Assembly: GCA_037903355.1 (NCBI GenBank)
Contig: JBAJFE010000026.1
Span: 1,302,001-1,366,000, forward strand
Direction of reading: 5' to 3'
DNA length: 64,000 nucleotides
Origin: Trichuris trichiura
Taxonomy: Eukaryota > Nematoda > Enoplea > Trichinellida > Trichuridae
Of the stretch, positions 58,937 through 64,000 are shown one piece after another; position 1 is the stretch's first letter; each line of letters opens with the position of its first letter. A model generated the notes under the pieces. The model searched no databases and was not told the origin of the DNA. It worked only from the letters and a program-made list of their open reading frames with translations. Position numbers and translations under genes: made by a program.

Positions 58937-59110
58937 TTTGAACAATAAAAAAGTTGAGTGCGTTGATATCTGTACTTTTCTTAATAACGGCTCATCCATC
59001 CGTTGGTAGAGCAGTTGTTTCAGTTTAATTACAGATTACAGCACAACGAAAAACGGGAAAAGCCGTAGAAGACCTTACAATGAAAATTCAACCCGTTACA
59101 AAACATCCAG

Positions 59111-59790
59111 TTTTCAAGGATTTCCTTTCTTTGCGATAAGTTCAGCCTACGGTCTCTTTTCTCACGAGAAAAAGATTTTAAAATCTTAAATTAGAAACCT
59201 CTTGTTGCACAACGTCATGAAGTACACAACGATGAACCGTTAAAAGTTCAAACCATACAGGCAAAGAGAAGAAGGTTATCCTACTAAGCTTGGTAAACAA
59301 CTATGCGGAAGGCCAACTGTCCGCCTATGCGAAAGAACATAAAAAGTTTGCCTAAGCGTTCCAGTCGTGTAATGGAAGCCTAGTATGCCACCATTCGATT
59401 CTAATTTGTACACTAATATTTCTAAAAATAAAAGAGATTCGCAGGTAAGAATATTATTAAAATAATACGGTGGGTACGAACAAGCTTAAGTTTCTTCTAC
59501 CTTATCAAACATATTTAGCCAGGCGTAGAACGTGAAGCTTTGGATAGTCAACGAGACCATGCCATGAGGATTTACGCATACACAGCAGATGATTTTCATA
59601 CTATAAGCGTAGACACGAACAAAGAAGAATTCAAAGAAACTACAATGAACGCATAATACTGCATCATAGAAATGTTGTTGTGCAGCCCATATTAACGTAC
59701 ATCATTCGTCCACAGCGCAAACCCATTCTTGAAATACAAAACACGGCGGAATTGCGCGTTATCAAAACGCACCCAAAATATTTGAAGCAC
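59111..59790. other. Intergenic, no supported gene
   Basis: A/T-rich sequence with no conserved ORF or repeat that I can support. Confidence 0.3.
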
Positions 59791-59854
59791 ATAAAGTGAT
59801 AGCGCGCAAGCTGTGCCGTACCGCCAACGCGCAGAGAAGATTTGCTGCGCGGCG

Positions 59855-59987
59855 ATCGCAGGAGACACCTGTTGGGAGATTCAGCAATGAAACAGTTGAA
59901 CTAACTTCTCCTTCTTCTAAAAGAGAACAGCTCGACGTGAACAGACGAAATGTGCTTGACAACACTGCTTGCATAAGCGATCGTAGC
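59855..59987 (+). promoter_or_regulatory. Conserved upstream region of chitin-binding gene 1
   Basis: Shares with the upstream region of the second chitin-binding gene (63250-63375) the 13-mer CAGGAGACACCTG (59859-59871), which contains an E-box CACCTG. An AAACAGTTGAA-type block and ATAGCATGC/GTAGCATGC just before the ATG are also shared. Spacing to the ATG is 129 bp here and 123 bp there. It may be a shared promoter or 5' UTR. Confidence 0.5.
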
Positions 59988-62045
59988 ATGCACATTATAA
60001 CCGTTAGCGTATCGCTATCGATTATCAGCGCTGTAGTTGTGCCAACAATAGCAAACTATCCGCAGGAAGAATATCAAAAAAGTAGGATGCGCGACTTAGC
60101 TTAAGCAAAATTAAGTAGGCATTCTAGGCGCGTCCTACTGCGACACTGAAACTAACACAATCGTTCCCAACGGTGAGGCGGAATACTACGTATGCCAAAA
60201 GCTGCCAAAAGCAGTCGGGTAAGCTAACAGTAGCGCGTACGTTGCAAGGAAAGTTAATGTGAGATCGTAGCCAACAAGAAAGCAGCAAAGGATTGTGGAT
60301 TCGATGGACCTGCAACTCGGATACGGAATTCGACGAAGAGAAATGCAAACCAGCACTTGATGGACCTCTGTTCGACCCGCAGTTCAAATCCACAATGGAC
60401 GAATCGGTGTTCTGCATGGAAATTTTAGATTACTTTACTGCAACTGTTCCAAGCGGACCAAGATGCTCTACTGAAAGCTCCACTCTGATGCCTGATGAAG
60501 ACAACATAAATTACTACTACGAATGCCACTCGGAAAATTCGTTCGATAGATGCGGTCAATGGCATCTAAGAACCTGCGACTATGGTTTTGACTATTACGC
60601 GCAGTATTGCAAAGGAGGTACGTACCTTTAAAACCCAACTTAGATCCTTATTTGGTATATATTTGCATGCTGTAGGCGTAGAACGTAATGTCATACTTGT
60701 GATACGATTACTGTGAGCATAGTTCCTCTAACAGGAACTATGCTCACAATAATCGTATCACAAGTATACGGAGGAACGATGGGTTGCTTTCGTAGATAGA
60801 AAACCATGGTATAGTTGCATCAGCCTTAGTTTGCTTTCCATTATCTCAACTGGTGAAAGAGTGCACCCCACTTTTTGTTTGCGCGGTTTTATATTTGATT
60901 TAATGTTCTGTTTTCCAGATGAACAGCAATTATTGGAACCAGAATTTCAAATGCGCCAAGCCTACATGGCTCCTTACGGTCCAGCACCATACGCTTATGC
61001 GCCACGGCCTGCGTACGGCTACGGTGTGCCATACGCAGCGCCATCTGTGCCAGTGGTTCCAAGAACGTATAGTGTTGGTAAGCGTCAAACCGCTACCAAA
61101 CCTTCAACGTAACGTAAGAAAAGACAGCTAAAATAATAGCACACAGTAAGAACAAATAGGTATTCTTGATACGAATGCACGACTCATTCAACTGTTATTT
61201 GCTGAACAGAAAAAGTTAACAAACTCTCCATTCAAGATTGTATCTTTCTATAGCGTTCATTTAGGCAACGCTATGCTAAGAGCATTTTCAGTCATCTTAG
61301 TCTACTAACCAATTCGAAACTTGAAACCTTTTATTTTCACCAGATGTTACGTAAACGAAAGCTTTCTGTTCTTCTCTCGCTGTTAGCGCTTGAATGTAAG
61401 CTTGCTCATAAAGAGAAATTTGACTTCAGTAAAGCCCTTTGTTGTGTTTGCGGTAGTACCTACAACCAAAGCAGATCAATTAGCCAAACCCCTATGGTAA
61501 AAATAAGATGTAGGCAAATGCTCGATTTTTTCTTTACGGCAAAAAACTGAGCTATCAGATTTCCTGTCTTAACGTTTTTGTTAGGCTTGTAACTATAGAA
61601 GATAAAAAAGTTTTTAACGGTCTAATTTATGCTTTTCTTAGCCTACGTGCAACCAGCACCGCCGCCACCACAAACGCAAATAGCTTTAATGCCAGTTATG
61701 CCTGCAACAATGGGATTCCCGATGAGTCCTATGAATCCCTTTATGTCGCCTTTTGCTATGCAAGGTATGTTTCAATACTTCATGTCAATGTTTCCCTGGA
61801 TGTTTCCTGGATACGGTGGCTTTGGCATGCCTCCTAGAGGAGGAGCAGGAGGACAGAGACCAAGCAATCCTCAACAAGCGCCAGGAGGCGGCGGAGGAGG
61901 ATCACCACCACAGGGAGGTTCATCGCCACCCGCCGGAGGTGGCGGTGGTGGCATAATGGGCAAACTAGGCGGGCTTGCCAGTGGCGGATTAGGAGGTTTA
62001 AAGAATGCTGCCAAAGCGCTTGGCCCGTTGGCGAAATTGGGCTAA
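59988..62045 (+). CDS. Secreted chitin-binding protein with Pro/Gly-rich tail
   Basis: I read five exons: 59988-60081, 60128-60218, 60271-60617, 60919-61077 and 61642-62045, giving 364 residues in frame. A signal peptide is likely (MHIITVSVSLSIISAVVVP). Two peritrophin-A-like type-2 chitin-binding modules follow: YCDTETN, EYYVCQK, GLWIRWTC, FDEEKCKP; then CSTESS, NYYYECHS, RCGQWHLRTC, YYAQYC. The C-terminal part has a Tyr/Pro/Ala region (APYGPAPYAYAPRPAYGYG), a Met/Pro/Phe-rich segment and a Gly-rich end (GGGGGG tracts, then GGLGGLKNAAKALG). A structural role in eggshell, cuticle or gut lining fits the domains but is inference. Introns 3 and 4 are longer (301 and 564 bp) than the first two (46 and 52 bp). 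Intron 3 contains a 35-bp-arm palindrome. Confidence 0.82.
60693..60767. repeat. Palindrome in intron 3 of chitin-binding gene 1
   Basis: The arms 60693-60727 and 60733-60767 are 35-bp inverted repeats with one mismatch and a 5-base loop. Twenty-two bases of the right arm (60738-60759, starting CTATGCTCAC) are identical to the centre of the large palindrome at 58869-58890, so the two are related. Confidence 0.85.
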
Positions 62046-63249
62046 ATTGCTAACTCGGAAAGGAACTGCCAACGTTTTTACCCCATTCTTGCCGGTGGTT
62101 ACGCTGATTGACAGAAATCACCTAAACATAGCTGTAAAATTCTCCTGCTGTACCGTATGCTGATTAATTGCAATGAACAACGGAAATCAAAGAACTTCTG
62201 ACATGGTTAGCAATCAATCCTGATTCACATTTTAACGAGCGAAATAAAATTAAACGCTAAAGCTTAGGTCGTCTACCAAAATGATATATACTACCGCTGA
62301 CTGCTCAACTGAGAATGAAAAGCAATTATGGAAAGAGAATTTCCTTTAAATGTTTCTTGTTACTTTCATAAACCAAATCACTACCTTTACCAAAAACACA
62401 ATCTGAGAGCATTCCTAAAACGTCTCCGTTGCCATAAGCTTCCGTCAAGGCAGGCAAGGATCCCTTGAAACGCTTAGTCTAACTTAGCTTAGCTAGTTAA
62501 GAGATCAGCTGGGAAATTTAGAGGATAAAATCTACATCCAAGAAAAAATCAGATTATGTAATAATGAGAAGGAACCAAAGAAAGCAGGCGTGCAGCCACG
62601 CCGCGCTTAAGCAACGAAGTTACTTCCTAACGGAGAGAAAAGAAAAAACCATAAACGTCAGCAAAGAATCAGCCGAAGAAAAGAAAGCCCCTAAACCGGA
62701 AATTACGTCAATGTTGCGACAAGATATTGAAGGAAAAAACTTGAAAATAATTGCGAAAATTATATGATGCTAAGCGGATACGCTCCATATGAAATCATCA
62801 CATTTCAATGAGAGCGACGGGTAAACAAAAGAAATGAACTTGTTTTAACAAAAAGGAAGTTATTTCGTTAATCTGAAATTTTAAAACGAGCAAAAAATGC
62901 ATAAATCAGGACACAACTAGATGAACAAACGAGCGGAGAAGAAAAGTCAATATTATTTCGTTTTTACTAAAATTTGGAACGGAACGTTGTATCGTAAAAA
63001 GCCATGATCATATTTAGTACAGAGACACCAGCATAGTAACAGGTAAAGACAAAGAGAGACATCAATAGAAACAATGAGAAATACTAGAGAGTCCAACGGA
63101 TATAAACAAAAGAACTTAGTGATCACTGAATAGAATAGCAGAGCGCCCCCTTAGAGTAAATGAATTTTTGGATTGCAAAGTAGCAAGATGCGACAAGCGG
63201 CAAAATTTTCTATCGGTGTTTACTAATATGGATCGATTTTGCGCAATGC
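62046..63249. other. Intergenic between the two chitin-binding genes
   Basis: A/T-rich, no supported gene. The ORF at 62564-62767 is lysine-rich low complexity and not recognised. Confidence 0.35.
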
Positions 63250-63375
63250 CGACAGGAGACACCTGCCGAAAAATTCGGCAATAAAACAGTTGAATTAACC
63301 GCGTTTTTCTCTGATATACAACAGTGTCTGACGTGAATAGCGCTTGGCAACACTGGCTGTAAAAGGAACCATAGC
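63250..63375 (+). promoter_or_regulatory. Conserved upstream region of chitin-binding gene 2
   Basis: Contains CAGGAGACACCTG at 63253-63265, AAACAGTTGAATTAAC after it, CTTGGCAACACTG, and ATAGCATGC ending at the start codon. These match the upstream region of gene 1 in the same order and nearly the same spacing. Confidence 0.5.
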
Positions 63376-64000
63376 ATGCGTGCTACAGCCGCGACAATAA
63401 CGCTACTGATCATCAAGGCTGCTTTTCTAACAACGTCAGCAGATGATCCAGAAGCTGAAGATCTCAAAGGTAGCGTAGATGCAATGCTGATTTTAATTTT
63501 AGAATTAATAACTTAAGGTATCTTACCCTGCGACGCCGGAACAGACCCGATTGTTCCCTACGGCGAAAATGAATACTTTATTTGCCAAAAAACGCCAGTA
63601 GCAGTCGGGTAAGCTTAGTAAAGGCTTGGATGTTGGGAAAAAATTCTGGAATCGTAGCCAAGAGGACAGCAACAAAGGCCTGTGGATCCGATGGAGCTGC
63701 TACGAAGGAACACCATCGTTCGATGAAGAGAAATGTAAACCAGTGCTCGAGGGACCAATGTTCGACCCGGAAGTGAAACCTCTAATGGACCAGCTGACAT
63801 TTTGCAAGGAAAACGAGACCGACGGAAGCGTTCCGGACGGTTTAAGCTGCGCCGGCGAATATTCTTTTCAAGTTCCCGATGGAGAGAACATACAGCGTTT
63901 CTACCAATGTGAACTGGGAAATTCTAACAGTAGATGTGGAGAATGGCATTTAATGATTTGCAATGAGCAGCACATTTTTGACATATCGACGCAGGCATGC
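63376..64000 (+). CDS. Secreted chitin-binding protein, paralogue (3' end beyond window)
   Basis: Exons 63376-63469, 63518-63608 and 63658 to the window end. The first two exons have exactly the lengths (94 and 91 nt) and intron phases of the preceding gene, so this is a tandem duplicate. A signal peptide is likely (MRATAATITLLIIKAAFLTT). The first chitin-binding module shows PCDAGTDPIVP, EYFICQK, GLWIRWSC and FDEEKCKP. The second starts at CAGEYSF and runs through FYQCELG, RCGEWHLMIC and FDISTQAC at the window edge. Introns are 48 and 49 bp. The sequence identity suggests an old but functional duplication; whether it has the same Gly-rich tail cannot be seen. Confidence 0.85.

Larger units (their letters stand above)
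58681..59110. mobile_element. Large palindromic Penelope-derived element with two hammerhead-like cores
   Basis: Near-perfect inverted arms of about 185 bp (58681-58868 and 58892-59080) surround a short centre. From outside in, each arm has GGCTTTTCCCGTTTTTCG, CTACCAACGGATGGATGAG, a TTAAGAAAA-type stretch and a hammerhead-like core. The core is CTGACGA, a GGAAC/GTTCC stem and GAAAGC. It lies at 58907-58936 on + and 58824-58853 on -. The right tail continues into a frame from ATG 59080 encoding PVTKHPVFKD, the peptide also seen after the tail at 30012. This looks like two inverted copies of the terminal part of a Penelope-like element. Confidence 0.82.

Overview
The window is eukaryotic nuclear DNA. 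Conserved genes are split by very short introns (mostly 46-66 bp), chitin-binding proteins are present, and short TTAGGC-type runs recur. I read it as a nematode, possibly an enoplean/Trichinellida-like species; the family-level placement is inference only.

Layout. 0.7-2.2 kb: a complete JNK-type MAP kinase (+, six exons). 2.5-3.0 kb: two tandem copies of a ~59-nt foldback sequence whose 3' arm starts TGAGGTAGT, a candidate microRNA pair with the let-7 seed. 4.4-6.4 kb: condensin subunit 2 / CAP-H (-, one exon). 8.4-8.7 kb: RNA polymerase III subunit RPC10 (-). 9.3-10.7 kb: SET/NAP histone chaperone (+). 13.3-15.7 kb: a tight same-strand cluster of a MED9-like ORF, a RABIF/MSS4 ORF that overlaps it in another frame, and an RPAP3-like TPR protein with a hairpin element in its last intron. 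20.9-22.0 kb: an unrecognised single-pass membrane protein. 27.4-28.9 kb: an intracellular-type inhibitory serpin (-). 55.9-57.6 kb: possible exons of an unrecognised gene, then a four-finger C2H2 protein (-). 60-64 kb: two tandem paralogous secreted chitin-binding proteins (+), the second cut by the window end.

The stretch from about 29 to 55 kb, plus 58.7-59.1 kb, is poor in genes and rich in repeats. It holds a decayed Penelope-like retroelement (RT remnant near 43.2-43.7 kb) and several large palindromic elements. The Penelope-derived sequences carry pieces resembling minimal hammerhead ribozyme cores (CTGANGA, stem, GAAA). There are also two non-autonomous hAT-type elements with exact 8-bp target duplications, a 71-bp tandem repeat, and a G/C-rich 40-bp minisatellite that leaves all three forward frames open.

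The conserved genes are housekeeping functions (stress signalling, chromosome condensation, Pol III transcription, chromatin, Rab chaperoning, HSP90 co-chaperoning) with no shared pathway. The most notable signals are the tandem let-7-seed hairpins and the hammerhead-like cores repeated in inverted Penelope-derived elements. All exon boundaries come from reading by eye; no database search or folding program was run.
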